From assembly GCF_014650915.1 (NCBI RefSeq), contig NZ_BMVW01000001.1, positions 124,001 to 188,000 of the forward strand: 64,000 nt of DNA, read 5' to 3'. The notes below the pieces were generated by a model. The model was not told where the DNA came from and made no database searches. It saw only the letters and a program-made list of their open reading frames with translations. The position numbers and the translations under genes are program-made. The stretch is from Streptomyces poonensis. GTDB lineage: Bacteria > Actinomycetota > Actinomycetes > Streptomycetales > Streptomycetaceae. Below, one piece after another: positions 56,054 to 64,000 of this stretch; positions within the stretch are counted from its first letter, which is position 1; every line of letters begins with the position of its first letter.

Positions 56054-59000
56054 TCAAGTGGGTGGGACGGGCGTCTCATTATGTGAGCGTAGCGCCGTAC
56101 CGCTTCCGTAGACGGCGGGGACGCCCGTCGGGTACATCCCCACGCCGCCGCCCGCGAGGGCGGGTTCCGCGGGGCCGTGGGGCACCGGGTAGTGCCCGGA
56201 CGACAGGGCCCGTCGCAGCCGGTACTCGTCGAGCGGGGGCGAGAAGGCGGCGCCCTGCCCATGGCTGCAGCCCATCGCGCGCAGGGCGACGACCTGTTCG
56301 GGCCGGTCCACTCCGGAGGCCAGGGACTGCATGCCGAGGTCGTTCGCGATGCGGAGCAGTCCACTTGTGATCTTGTGCAGTCGGGGGGACTCGACGATCC
56401 CCTCGACCAGGCTCCGGTCGAGCTTGAGCACGTCGACGGGGAGCCGCCACAGCGCCGTAACGGCCGCGTGACCGCTGCCGAAGCCGTCGAGAGCGATCCG
56501 TACGCCGAGTCTGCGGAGCGCGTTCAGCCGGCGCTCCAGCTCGTCCAGACCGGACCGTGGCTCCGTGTCGGACAGCTCGACGACCAGCGCGCCCGAGGAG
56601 AGACCGTGCCGGGTCAGCAGCGCCTCGACGGAGCCGAGCGGCAGGGAGCGGTCCAGCAGCCGGCGGGCACTCATCCGTACGCTCACGGGGACATCGAGAC
56701 CGCCGGCGCTGCGCTCGGCGGCCTGCGCGACGGCCTCCTGGAGGAGCCAGCGGTCCAGTTCGGCGGTTCTGTCGCCGTCCTTGCTGTCCTCGGACGCCTG
56801 CAGGAAGTCGGCGGGCGTGAAGAGCGCCCCCTGGGACGAGCGCCAGCGGGCCTGCGCCTCGACCGAGGTGATCCGGCCGCTGTCCAGTGCCACCACGGGC
56901 TGGTGCAGCAGGGAGAACTCACCGTCGTGCAGGGCCGCGCGCAGCCGTCCGGCCAGCTCGGCCTTGCGGACGACGTCCTGCTGCATCTGCGGGACGTACA
57001 GCTCGACGCGCCCCTTGCCGGCGGCCTTGGCGCGGTACATGGCGAGGTCGGCGTTGCGCAGCAGCTCTCCCGCGCCGAGGCCCGGCTCGGCGAAGGCGAC
57101 CCCGATGGACGCGGCCACCCGGACATCGTTGCCGTCGATGGTGTACGGCTGCGAGAGGGTGACGCGGAGCCGGTCGGCGAGCTCGACGATGTGCTGCTCG
57201 CGCGCGGCGCGGTCATTGCTGCCGTCCCCGGTGATCAGGGCCGCGAACTCGTCACCGCCCAGCCGGGCGGCGGTGTCGCCCTGCCGGACGGCCTCCTGGA
57301 GTCTGCGGGCGGCCTGGACGAGCAGCTCGTCCCCGGCCTGGTGTCCGATCGTGTCGTTGACGGCCTTGAAGCCGTCGAGGTCGATGAAGAGGACGGCCGT
57401 GCCGCGCAGGGCGGCGCCGCGGTCGGAGGCGCGGCGGCCGGACAGCGCCTGCTGCACACGCCGGGTGAACAGCGCGCGGTTGGGCAGGTCGGTCAGCGGG
57501 TCGTGTTCGGCGCTGTGCTGGAGCTGGGCCTGGAGGCGCACTCTCTCGGTCACGTCCCGGCTGTTGAAGATGAGACCGCCCTGATGGCGGTTGACGGTGG
57601 ACTCGACATTGAGCCAGCCTCCCCCGCTCTCGGTTTCGCTCGAGCGGGAGGTGCCCCCACCGCCCGAGCGGAAGCGGCACTCGATGCGGGTGGTGGGTTC
57701 GTCGTGGGGACCGGCGGCGAGGAAACGGCGTAGCTCGTGCACCACGCAGCCCAGGTCCTCCGGGTGGATGAGAGCGGCGAGTTCGTTGCCGACGAGCTCC
57801 TCCGCGGGCCGCCCGTACACCCCCGCGGCGGCCGGACTGACGTACCGGAGGATGCCGTTGGGCGCGGCGATCATGATGACGTCGCTGGACCCCTGCACCA
57901 GGGAGCGGAAGTGGTTCTCCTTCTGGGCCAGCTCCTGGGTGAGGGCGATGTTGTCGAGGAGCATGATGCCCTGGCGTACCACGAGGGCGAGCACGACGGT
58001 GCAGGCGGTGATCAGGACGACCCGGTCGACGCTGCGGCCGTCGAGGACGTTGCAGAGGATGCCCAGGGTGCAGACGGCGGCGGCCAGGTACGGGGTGAGC
58101 GCGGTCAGCGGTCCGGCGATGGGGCGCGCGGCCGGATAGCGGCCGGGGTCCGGGCCCGGGAGGGCCGCGGGTCCGCCGCGGAAGCCGTCGTGCCGGGGTG
58201 CGGGTGGGGTGTCGTGGCCGCGGCCCGGGGGCTGTTCATGTGCCACGCGCGCGTGCTCGTCGTCGTCCGGCTGTCCCGGCCGCTGGCCGACCCAGGGGGC
58301 GTACGCGAGGAGCAGCGAACCCGCGAACCAGCCCGCGTCCAGCAGCTGTCCGGAGCGGTAGCTGTCGTGGAGCAGGGGCGAGGTGAACAGGGCGTCGCAC
58401 ATGACGGTGAGGGCGAGGGCGGCGACCGCGGTGTTGACCGCCGAGCGGTTGACCGCCGAGCGCCGGAAGTGCAGCGCGAGCACCATGCTGACCAGGGCGA
58501 TGTCGAGGAGCGGGTAGGCGAGGGAGAGCGCCGCGTGCGCGACGTCGCCGTCCTCCTGCCGTGCGGTCCTGGCGAGGGCCAGGCTCCACGACAGGGTCAT
58601 CAGCGAGCCGCCGATCAGCCAGGCGTCCAGCGCCAGGCAGACCCAGCCGTTCTTGGTCACGGGCCGCTTGGCGAGCACGAGGAGCCCGACGATGGCGGGC
58701 GGCGCGAAGCAGAGGAAGAACAGGTCGGCGTAGCTCGGGTCGGGCACGGTACGGCCCAGCACGACTTCGTACCAGCCCCAGACCAGGTTGCCGAGGGCCG
58801 CCATCGTGGAGGAGAGCGCGAACAGCAGCCAGGCGGGCCGAAAGCGGCTGCGGCTGCGGCGCGCGTAGCAGAAGCAGGACACGGCCGCGGCGGCCGCGGC
58901 GGCACCGAGTCCGAAGTCGCCCATGACGAGCGCGAGTTGCCGGGATCCCCAGCCGAGTGCGGAGCCGATGGCGTAGCCCGCGCACACCAGGGCCAGCAGG

Positions 59001-59515
59001 AGCTGCGCACGCAGGCCCGTCCCGCTCTGGCCGCCGTCCGCCACCGGACCGCCGGACAGCAGCGGACCGGGCAGCAACCGGGTCCGCAGCGTCGGGTGGA
59101 GCGTGGTCGCGGAGGACGGGCGGGCGCTCACCGGAGCTCCCCGGTACGGACCGCCCCCGTGTCCCGCCGGTCCTGCTGGTCCCACTGGTCCCGATGCGCC
59201 GGACGCGGATGCGGGTGGGGGTGCTTTCGGCGGCTGCCGTGCCGGCGGTGGTGTCCATGCTGTCCGTGATGACCAGGATGGCCGTGCCGGCTCTGATGAC
59301 CGTGATGGCCGTGATGGCCGTGACCGCTGTGGCCGCGTCTGCGCGTCGCGGCCAGCCAGGGTCGCCGCTGACGGCTCCGCCGCGTCGGATCGCTCGTCCA
59401 TAGGCCGTACATCGCCCGTCGCCCCCCTCGCAGTCTCATGTCCATCCCCGGCGCCGAACGGTGCGCGGCGCAGCCCCTGTCGGGACGATACACCAGTCTC
59501 GTCACTCAGGGACAT
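56054..59515 (-). CDS. Membrane GGDEF protein with a degenerate EAL domain and PAS domain
   Basis: 1153 residues from the ATG at 59515 ([14 protein letters not shown]). A proline-rich disordered start is followed by about nine membrane helices (roughly 180-480), a PAS domain (about 510-640), a GGDEF domain (about 672-840) with intact LGGDEFAAL near 752, and an EAL-like domain. In the latter EAL reads EAQ (about 884), the catalytic Asn of the usual NLSA motif is Arg (VRMSARRL), and the Asp-Asp pair is DG. It therefore probably makes c-di-GMP but does not degrade it. The frame extends further upstream; that part has no ribosome-binding site. Confidence 0.9.
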   Translation of the reverse strand: MSLSDETGVSSRQGLRRAPFGAGDGHETARGATGDVRPMDERSDAAEPSAATLAGRDAQTRPQRSRPSRPSRSSEPARPSWSSRTAWTPPPARQPPKAPPPASASGASGPVGPAGPAGHGGGPYRGAPVSARPSSATTLHPTLRTRLLPGPLLSGGPVADGGQSGTGLRAQLLLALVCAGYAIGSALGWGSRQLALVMGDFGLGAAAAAAAVSCFCYARRSRSRFRPAWLLFALSSTMAALGNLVWGWYEVVLGRTVPDPSYADLFFLCFAPPAIVGLLVLAKRPVTKNGWVCLALDAWLIGGSLMTLSWSLALARTARQEDGDVAHAALSLAYPLLDIALVSMVLALHFRRSAVNRSAVNTAVAALALTVMCDALFTSPLLHDSYRSGQLLDAGWFAGSLLLAYAPWVGQRPGQPDDDEHARVAHEQPPGRGHDTPPAPRHDGFRGGPAALPGPDPGRYPAARPIAGPLTALTPYLAAAVCTLGILCNVLDGRSVDRVVLITACTVVLALVVRQGIMLLDNIALTQELAQKENHFRSLVQGSSDVIMIAAPNGILRYVSPAAAGVYGRPAEELVGNELAALIHPEDLGCVVHELRRFLAAGPHDEPTTRIECRFRSGGGGTSRSSETESGGGWLNVESTVNRHQGGLIFNSRDVTERVRLQAQLQHSAEHDPLTDLPNRALFTRRVQQALSGRRASDRGAALRGTAVLFIDLDGFKAVNDTIGHQAGDELLVQAARRLQEAVRQGDTAARLGGDEFAALITGDGSNDRAAREQHIVELADRLRVTLSQPYTIDGNDVRVAASIGVAFAEPGLGAGELLRNADLAMYRAKAAGKGRVELYVPQMQQDVVRKAELAGRLRAALHDGEFSLLHQPVVALDSGRITSVEAQARWRSSQGALFTPADFLQASEDSKDGDRTAELDRWLLQEAVAQAAERSAGGLDVPVSVRMSARRLLDRSLPLGSVEALLTRHGLSSGALVVELSDTEPRSGLDELERRLNALRRLGVRIALDGFGSGHAAVTALWRLPVDVLKLDRSLVEGIVESPRLHKITSGLLRIANDLGMQSLASGVDRPEQVVALRAMGCSHGQGAAFSPPLDEYRLRRALSSGHYPVPHGPAEPALAGGGVGMYPTGVPAVYGSGTALRSHNETPVPPT

Positions 59516-59609
59516 AGCTTCTCTACGCTCCGTGACGGCCGACGGGCCGCGGACACCGCCCGCGTCCGACGGACTGCGGAGGGTGCCCGAAGCGGAGTGC
59601 TCGTAGTGC

Positions 59610-60551
59610 CTAACGACTCGTCGTAAGGACCACGTTCCGCAACGGCTCACGGTTCACGAACCGGTTCAACTGGTCCACCAGGAGACGCTTCGCGCGCGGC
59701 AGGAACGCCGACGTCGGACCGCCGACATGCGGGCTGATCAGCACTCCTGGCGCATGCCACAAGGGGTGTCCCGCCGGCAGCGGCTCGGGATCGGTGACGT
59801 CCAGGGCCGCCGTGACGCGGCCGCTCTCCAGCTCCGCGAGGAGCGCCTTGGTGTCGACGACGGGGCCGCGGGCGACGTTGACGAGCAGCGCCCCGTCCTT
59901 CATCCGGGCCAGGAAATCGGCGTTGACCAGGCCACGCGTGCTGTCCGTCAGGGGCGTCGACAGGACGACGACGTCCGCTTCGGGCAGCAGCGAGGGCAGT
60001 TCGGTGAGTGGATGCACCGGTCCGCGCGCCGTGGTACGCGCAGAGCGCGCGACGCGCGCCACCCGCTCGACCTCGAAGGGGACGAGCCGGTCCTCGATGG
60101 CGGCGCCTATGGACCCGTATCCCACGATGAGGACGGTTTTGTCGGCCAGGGCCGGACGGAATCCGCTCCGCCACTCCTCCCGGTCCTGCCCGCGCACGAA
60201 GTCGGGAACGCCGCGCAGGGAAGCGAGGATGAGTGTGAGGGTGAGCTCGGCCGTGCTCGCCTCATGTACCCCGCGCGCGTTGCACAACCGTACGCCGGGG
60301 CGCAGGTGCTTGAGTCCCGGCTCCACATGGTCGACGCCGGCGGAGAGCGTCTGCACGACCTGCACGGAGGTCATGCCAAGCAGGGGCCGCTGCGAGGTCG
60401 CGGGGGGTTTCATGTACGGCACCACATAGAAGGCGCAGTCGGCCGGGTCTCCGGGGAACTCCTGCTCACCGTTCCAGTAGCGGTACTCGGGCCCTTCGGG
60501 CAGCCCCTCGAACTCGTCCACGCGGAACGGCAGCCACACATCACCAGTCAT
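59610..60551 (-). CDS. D-2-hydroxyacid dehydrogenase
   Basis: 313 residues. The NAD motif is GYGSIGAAIEDR, with catalytic Arg in VNVARGPVVD, Glu near TDPEPLP and His in SPHVGG. The family reduces or oxidises 2-hydroxy acids (glyoxylate, hydroxypyruvate and others); the substrate is unknown. The ATG at 60551 has no ribosome-binding site, so it may be leaderless. Divergent from the aldo/keto reductase. Confidence 0.88.
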   Translation of the reverse strand: MTGDVWLPFRVDEFEGLPEGPEYRYWNGEQEFPGDPADCAFYVVPYMKPPATSQRPLLGMTSVQVVQTLSAGVDHVEPGLKHLRPGVRLCNARGVHEASTAELTLTLILASLRGVPDFVRGQDREEWRSGFRPALADKTVLIVGYGSIGAAIEDRLVPFEVERVARVARSARTTARGPVHPLTELPSLLPEADVVVLSTPLTDSTRGLVNADFLARMKDGALLVNVARGPVVDTKALLAELESGRVTAALDVTDPEPLPAGHPLWHAPGVLISPHVGGPTSAFLPRAKRLLVDQLNRFVNREPLRNVVLTTSR

Positions 60552-60626
60552 GCCCAGGAGGCTAGGCGAATCCGCTGTGGCCGCATTGGTTAGTTTGGGG
60601 TGCCAGGAGAGGGAGGGTACGGCCAG

Positions 60627-61625
60627 GTGGAGCGCAGGAGGATCGGCGCGGCGGCGCTCGAAGCGGGGGCTATAGGACTGGGGTGCATGCCGATGAGCTG
60701 GGCGTACTCCGGGTCGGGCCGACGGGGCGCCGAGTCGCTGCGCGCGGTGCACCGGGCGCTCGACGTCGGGGCGACGCTCCTGGACACCGCCGACATGTAC
60801 GGCCCGTTCACCAATGAGCTGCTGGTGGGCCGGGCACTGAGGGAGCGCCGCGCGGAGGCGTTCGTGTCCACGAAGGTCGGCCTGCTGGTGGGCGAGCAGC
60901 ACATCGTGGCCAATGGCCGTCCCGGCTATGTGAAGCGCGCCTGCGATGCCTCGCTGCGCCGCCTCCAGACCGATGTCATCGACCTGTACCAGCTCCACCG
61001 CGCGGATCCGGAGGTCCCGGTGGAGGAGACGTGGGGCGCGATGGCGGAGCTCGTCCGGGCGGGGAAGGTGAGGGCACTGGGGCTGTGCGCGGTGGGCGCG
61101 CACGCCGGCCGCCGCCCCGGCGCACATCTGTACGACGCGACGATCCGTCAGCTGGAGCGCGTCCAGCAGGTGTTCCCGGTGAGTGCCGTGCAGGCCGAAC
61201 TGTCGGTCTGGTCCCCGGAGGCCCTCGACGCGCTCCTTCCCTGGTGCGGGGCCCGTGGCGTGGGATTCCTCGCGGCGATGCCCCTGGGCAACGGCTTCCT
61301 CACCGGCACGCTGAGACCGGGCGCGGGTTTCGAACCGGACGACATGCGCGCCCGCCATCCGCGTTTCACCGCCGAGATGATGGCGGCGAACCAGCCGATC
61401 GTCGCGGGTCTGCGGAGGGTGGCCCGCCGCCACGGCCCCTCCGTGACCCCCGCCCAGGTGGCCCTGGCCTGGGTCCTCGCCCAGAGCCCCCATGTGGTGC
61501 CCGTGCCCGGTACCCGACACGAGCACCGGGTGGCGGAGAACGCCGCCGCGCACGGGCTGCGCCTGACCGCCGAGGATCTCGCGGAGGTGGCGGAACTGCC
61601 GGCGGCGCAGGGGTCGTGGGACTGA
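60627..61625 (+). CDS. Aldo/keto reductase
   Basis: 332 residues from the GTG at 60627 (GGAGGG 9 nt upstream), beginning VERRRIGAAALEAGAIGLG. Catalytic tetrad: Asp and Tyr in LLDTADMYGPF, Lys in VSTKVGLL, His in LYQLHRADP. NADPH-binding C-terminal VPVPGTRHEHRVAEN. No substrate prediction. A GTG nine codons upstream is less likely. Confidence 0.9.
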   Translation: MERRRIGAAALEAGAIGLGCMPMSWAYSGSGRRGAESLRAVHRALDVGATLLDTADMYGPFTNELLVGRALRERRAEAFVSTKVGLLVGEQHIVANGRPGYVKRACDASLRRLQTDVIDLYQLHRADPEVPVEETWGAMAELVRAGKVRALGLCAVGAHAGRRPGAHLYDATIRQLERVQQVFPVSAVQAELSVWSPEALDALLPWCGARGVGFLAAMPLGNGFLTGTLRPGAGFEPDDMRARHPRFTAEMMAANQPIVAGLRRVARRHGPSVTPAQVALAWVLAQSPHVVPVPGTRHEHRVAENAAAHGLRLTAEDLAEVAELPAAQGSWD

Positions 61626-61766
61626 CGGCGGGACCGGTGGACGGGGGCCGTACGACGTGATCCGTTCGCAGGGGAACCGCTCTTGATGCGTCGGCCGGGG
61701 AACCTGCGGGGCACCTGCGGAGTAAGAACAGTCAGGGAGTTCCGCGGCGGCGAAGGGATTGTGATC

Positions 61767-62930
61767 GTGCAACGCAGAGCAGTGACGGCCGTCCTGGCCA
61801 CGGCCGTGCTTCTGGTGACGGCCGGTTGTTCCTCCGACGACGGCGAGGAACCGGGCGGTGGCACGAGCGCGGCTCCGAGCGGTACGAGGAGCGGGGCCTC
61901 GCCGTCGGGACGGGCCACGGAGGACGCACCGCCCGCGAAGGGCTCGGTGAAGGTCGTCCGCACCGTCGCCGAGGGCCTGGACTCGCCGTGGGGACTGGCA
62001 CCGCTGCCCGGAGGCGGCCTGCTGGTCTCGTCCCGGGACGAGGGCACGATCACCCTGGTCGACGAGAAGAGCGGCAAGAAGACGGAGCTCGGCGAGGTTC
62101 CGGGCGTCTCCCCCGCCGGCGAGGGCGGCCTGCTGGGTATCGCCGTCTCCCCCGACTACGCCTCGGACCACATGGTCTACGCGTACTTCACGTCGGAGTC
62201 GGACAACCGCGTCGTGCGCATGCTGTACGACCCCGAGAAGCCGGCGGGCGAGCAGCTGGGCGCCCCCGACACGATTCTGCGCGGCATCCCCAAGGGCACC
62301 AACCACAACGGCGGCCGGCTGGCCTTCGGCCCCGACAAGATGCTGTACGCCACCACCGGTGAGCGCTACGAGGGAGAACTGGCGCAGGACAAGAAGTCGC
62401 TCGGCGGCAAGATCCTGCGTATGACCCCGGAGGGCGAGCCCGCGCCGGGCAACCCCTTCGACGACTCGCCCGTCTACTCCTACGGCCACCGCAACGTCCA
62501 GGGCCTCGCGTGGGACGACGAACAGCGGCTGTGGGCCTCGGAGTTCGGCCAGGACACGTGGGACGAGCTGAACCACATCGAGCCGGGCGGCAACTACGGC
62601 TGGCCGGACGTCGAGGGCAAGGAGGGCGAGAAGGGTTACGTCGACCCGGTGGCCCAGTGGCGCGTGGCGGACGCCTCCCCCAGCGGCATCGCCTTCGCGG
62701 AGGGGTCCGTGTGGATGGCGGGTCTGCGCGGCGAGCGACTGTGGCGCATCCCCCTGAAGGGCACCGAGGCCTCCGCCGACCCCCAGGCCTTCCTCACGGA
62801 GAAGTACGGCCGCCTCCGTACGGTCGTCTCCGCGGGCGGCGACAGGCTCTGGCTGACGACGAGCGAGACGGACGGCCGGGGGTCGCCGGAGAGCGGGGAC
62901 GACAAGATCCTGGAGCTGGAGGTGAAGTAG
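61767..62930 (+). CDS. PQQ-type sugar dehydrogenase lipoprotein
   Basis: 387 residues from the GTG at 61767, where GAAGGG lies 9 nt upstream; a GTG two codons earlier is less well spaced. Signal peptide AVLATAVLLVTAGCSS with a lipobox, then a Gly/Ser linker and a six-bladed propeller of the soluble glucose dehydrogenase family (GLDSPWGLAPLPGGGLLVS, GLLGIAVSPDY, GTNHNGGRLAFGPDK, GHRNVQGLAWD). In relatives the histidines of the His-Asn-Gly-Gly and His-Arg-Asn blocks line the PQQ site. Likely membrane-anchored outside the cell. Confidence 0.9.
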   Translation: MQRRAVTAVLATAVLLVTAGCSSDDGEEPGGGTSAAPSGTRSGASPSGRATEDAPPAKGSVKVVRTVAEGLDSPWGLAPLPGGGLLVSSRDEGTITLVDEKSGKKTELGEVPGVSPAGEGGLLGIAVSPDYASDHMVYAYFTSESDNRVVRMLYDPEKPAGEQLGAPDTILRGIPKGTNHNGGRLAFGPDKMLYATTGERYEGELAQDKKSLGGKILRMTPEGEPAPGNPFDDSPVYSYGHRNVQGLAWDDEQRLWASEFGQDTWDELNHIEPGGNYGWPDVEGKEGEKGYVDPVAQWRVADASPSGIAFAEGSVWMAGLRGERLWRIPLKGTEASADPQAFLTEKYGRLRTVVSAGGDRLWLTTSETDGRGSPESGDDKILELEVK

Positions 62931-62987
62931 GGGCGGGCGCGGCCCGGGCCCCTGCTGCGGGCCGCGTCGGTCCGCGCCCTGTCCGCC

Positions 62988-63011
62988 CGGGCTGCCGCTC
63001 GGGCTGCCGCT
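62988..63011. repeat. 12-bp tandem repeat
   Basis: Two adjacent CGGGCTGCCGCT units in the gap after the dehydrogenase gene. No other structure of note. Confidence 0.5.
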
Positions 63012-63062
63012 CGGTCCGCGCCCCGCCCCAGACCGCCTCAGCCCGCACCCCTCCGGACCGCC

Positions 63063-63290
63063 TCAGTCCCCGCCCGGCTCCGGACCGCCGCTCCCGTCCG
63101 GCTCACCGGGCTCGGTCTCCTCGTGCGGCCGGGCGGGCGGCCGTATGACCGCCTTGCCCGAGTCCAGGTCTATCGGGCCGCGACCGGGGTCGCTGTCGCC
63201 GACGTCCTCCCGGGTCATCTCGAGCCGGTTCCGCTCATCGCTGGTGTGTTTGCGTCCGGGTGCGAACAGGTCCTCGAAGACGTTGAACAC
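63063..63290 (-). CDS. DUF6191-type small protein
   Basis: 75 residues from the GTG at 63290 (GGAGG 5 nt upstream). The core FNVFEDLFAPGRKHTSDERN and the following PGRGPIDLDSGKAVI match the DUF6191 pattern. A longer frame upstream lacks this character. The C-terminus is Pro/Gly/Glu-rich. Function unknown. Between the dehydrogenase and a LuxR gene, same strand as the latter. Confidence 0.7.
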   Translation of the reverse strand: MFNVFEDLFAPGRKHTSDERNRLEMTREDVGDSDPGRGPIDLDSGKAVIRPPARPHEETEPGEPDGSGGPEPGGD

Positions 63291-63414
63291 GGGCACCTCC
63301 CCGGGCCGGCCGTCCGGCCCCTGCCCGCGCGCCGCGGGCCGTATGTCGTCGGTCAGAGTGCGGTCGGCACGGGTCCCGGTACGGACCTCCCTGCGGCGTG
63401 ACGGGTCCCTCCCA

Positions 63415-64000
63415 TCATCCCGCCCCGGCGGGCTCACCGGACCCTTCCGGGAACAGCCGCAGCCGGTGCGCCACCGCGGCCGCCTCTCCGCGTCCCGAGA
63501 CTCCCAGCTTGGCGAGGATGTGGGAGACGTGGACGCTGGCCGTCTTCGGCGAGATGAAGAGCTCCTCGGCTATCTGGCGGTTGCTGCGCCCCACGGCGAC
63601 CAGACGGAGGACGTCGCGTTCCCGGCCGGTCAGGCCGAGGGCCACGGCAGGGTCGGCGTCGGCCGCGGCGCGGGCGGCGTCCTCCGCCGGGTGCGCCAGG
63701 GTCAGCCGGGCCCGCCGGGCGAGCCGGGCCACCGCGTCGGCGAGCGGCCGGGCACCGAGGTGACCGGCGACGGCAGCGGACAGCCTGAGCAGTTCCGTCG
63801 CCCGGTCACGACTCTCCTCGTCGGCGCCGCGCGCCAGCAGCGACTCGGCGAAGCGATGCCGGACCCGGGCGAGATCGTACGGCCGCTCCAGCGCCTCGAA
63901 GGCGGTGACCACCTCGGACCATGCATCTGGCGCGGGCTCGCCCTCGGCGCGGAGCAGTTCGGCGCGTACCCATGCCTCGTGGGCCCGCCACACGGGCGCG
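63415..64000 (-). CDS. C-terminal part of a LuxR-family regulator (5' partial)
   Basis: The frame runs off the end of the window, so the N-terminus is missing. The visible 190 or so residues end in a LuxR helix-turn-helix (LTGRERDVLRLVAVGRSNRQIAEELFISPKTASVHVSHIL). The preceding helical repeats (HRFAESLLARGADEESRDRA) resemble the TPR-like region of large ATP-binding LAL regulators, but the ATPase domain would lie outside. Target unknown. Confidence 0.88.
   Translation of the reverse strand, partial: APVWRAHEAWVRAELLRAEGEPAPDAWSEVVTAFEALERPYDLARVRHRFAESLLARGADEESRDRATELLRLSAAVAGHLGARPLADAVARLARRARLTLAHPAEDAARAAADADPAVALGLTGRERDVLRLVAVGRSNRQIAEELFISPKTASVHVSHILAKLGVSGRGEAAAVAHRLRLFPEGSGEPAGAG

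Overview
The window is chromosomal DNA from a Streptomyces or very close relative. The evidence is very high GC, GTG/TTG starts, two tandem conservon (cvn) operons, an HU protein with a lysine-rich tail, an NdgR-type IclR regulator beside leuCD, and an acyl-CoA carboxylase beta/epsilon pair. The gene order resembles, from memory, the ddlA to ilvB core region of Streptomyces coelicolor; this was not checked against a database. It looks like conserved core chromosome. I saw no insertion sequence, phage or CRISPR array.

Layout. 1-9.2 kb: ddlA, gpsA and plsC (reverse), cofC and a small OB-like protein (forward), hupS, a small helical protein, leuD-leuC (reverse) and ndgR (forward). 9.3-14.1 kb: the 3' remnant of a DUF4188 gene, five tRNA genes (3 Glu, 2 Gln), a HAD hydrolase, a DUF4241 protein, gltX and an FAH-family hydrolase. 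14.4-25.9 kb: a small peptide gene with two ANPRRT repeats, then conservons cvnA1B1C1D1 and cvnA2B2C2D2, each a membrane kinase-like protein, a roadblock protein, a DUF742 protein and a small GTPase. 26-35.9 kb: accE/accB, a secreted PL8 lyase, an SDR, a DMT transporter, a GT4 glycosyltransferase, YceI and a TPM-domain protein. 36-42.6 kb: cimA, ilvE, leuB, a secreted purple-acid-phosphatase-like protein and a 43-residue gene. 42.9-50.4 kb: an S33 peptidase-like hydrolase, proline dehydrogenase and pruA with a divergent PucR regulator, then a TetR/MFS pair. 50.4-56 kb: serA, ilvC, ilvN and ilvB. 56-64 kb: a membrane GGDEF protein with a degenerate EAL domain, a D-2-hydroxyacid dehydrogenase, an aldo/keto reductase, a PQQ-type sugar dehydrogenase lipoprotein, a DUF6191 protein and the 3' end of a LuxR regulator.

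How it fits together. Much of the window makes branched-chain amino acids: ilvB/N/C, ilvE, leuB, leuC/D and cimA, with NdgR encoded nearby. Two transcripts carry what look like ribosome-mediated attenuators: ilvB has a 13-residue leader peptide with Ile-Leu-Val-Leu, and cimA an 11-residue one with Ile-Ile, each followed by a U-tailed hairpin. gltX lies near tRNA-Glu and tRNA-Gln genes, which fits the indirect Gln-tRNA pathway expected in these bacteria. Proline catabolism forms a compact module under a PucR regulator.

Most rewarding items: the cimA leader, the C-terminal motif shared by the two CvnA tails, the near-identical DNA of the two cvnD genes, the ANPRRT peptide, the GGDEF protein with a degenerate EAL domain, and paired operator-like repeats at yceI and the TetR/MFS pair. 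Motifs, hairpins and repeats were read by eye; no alignment or folding was run.
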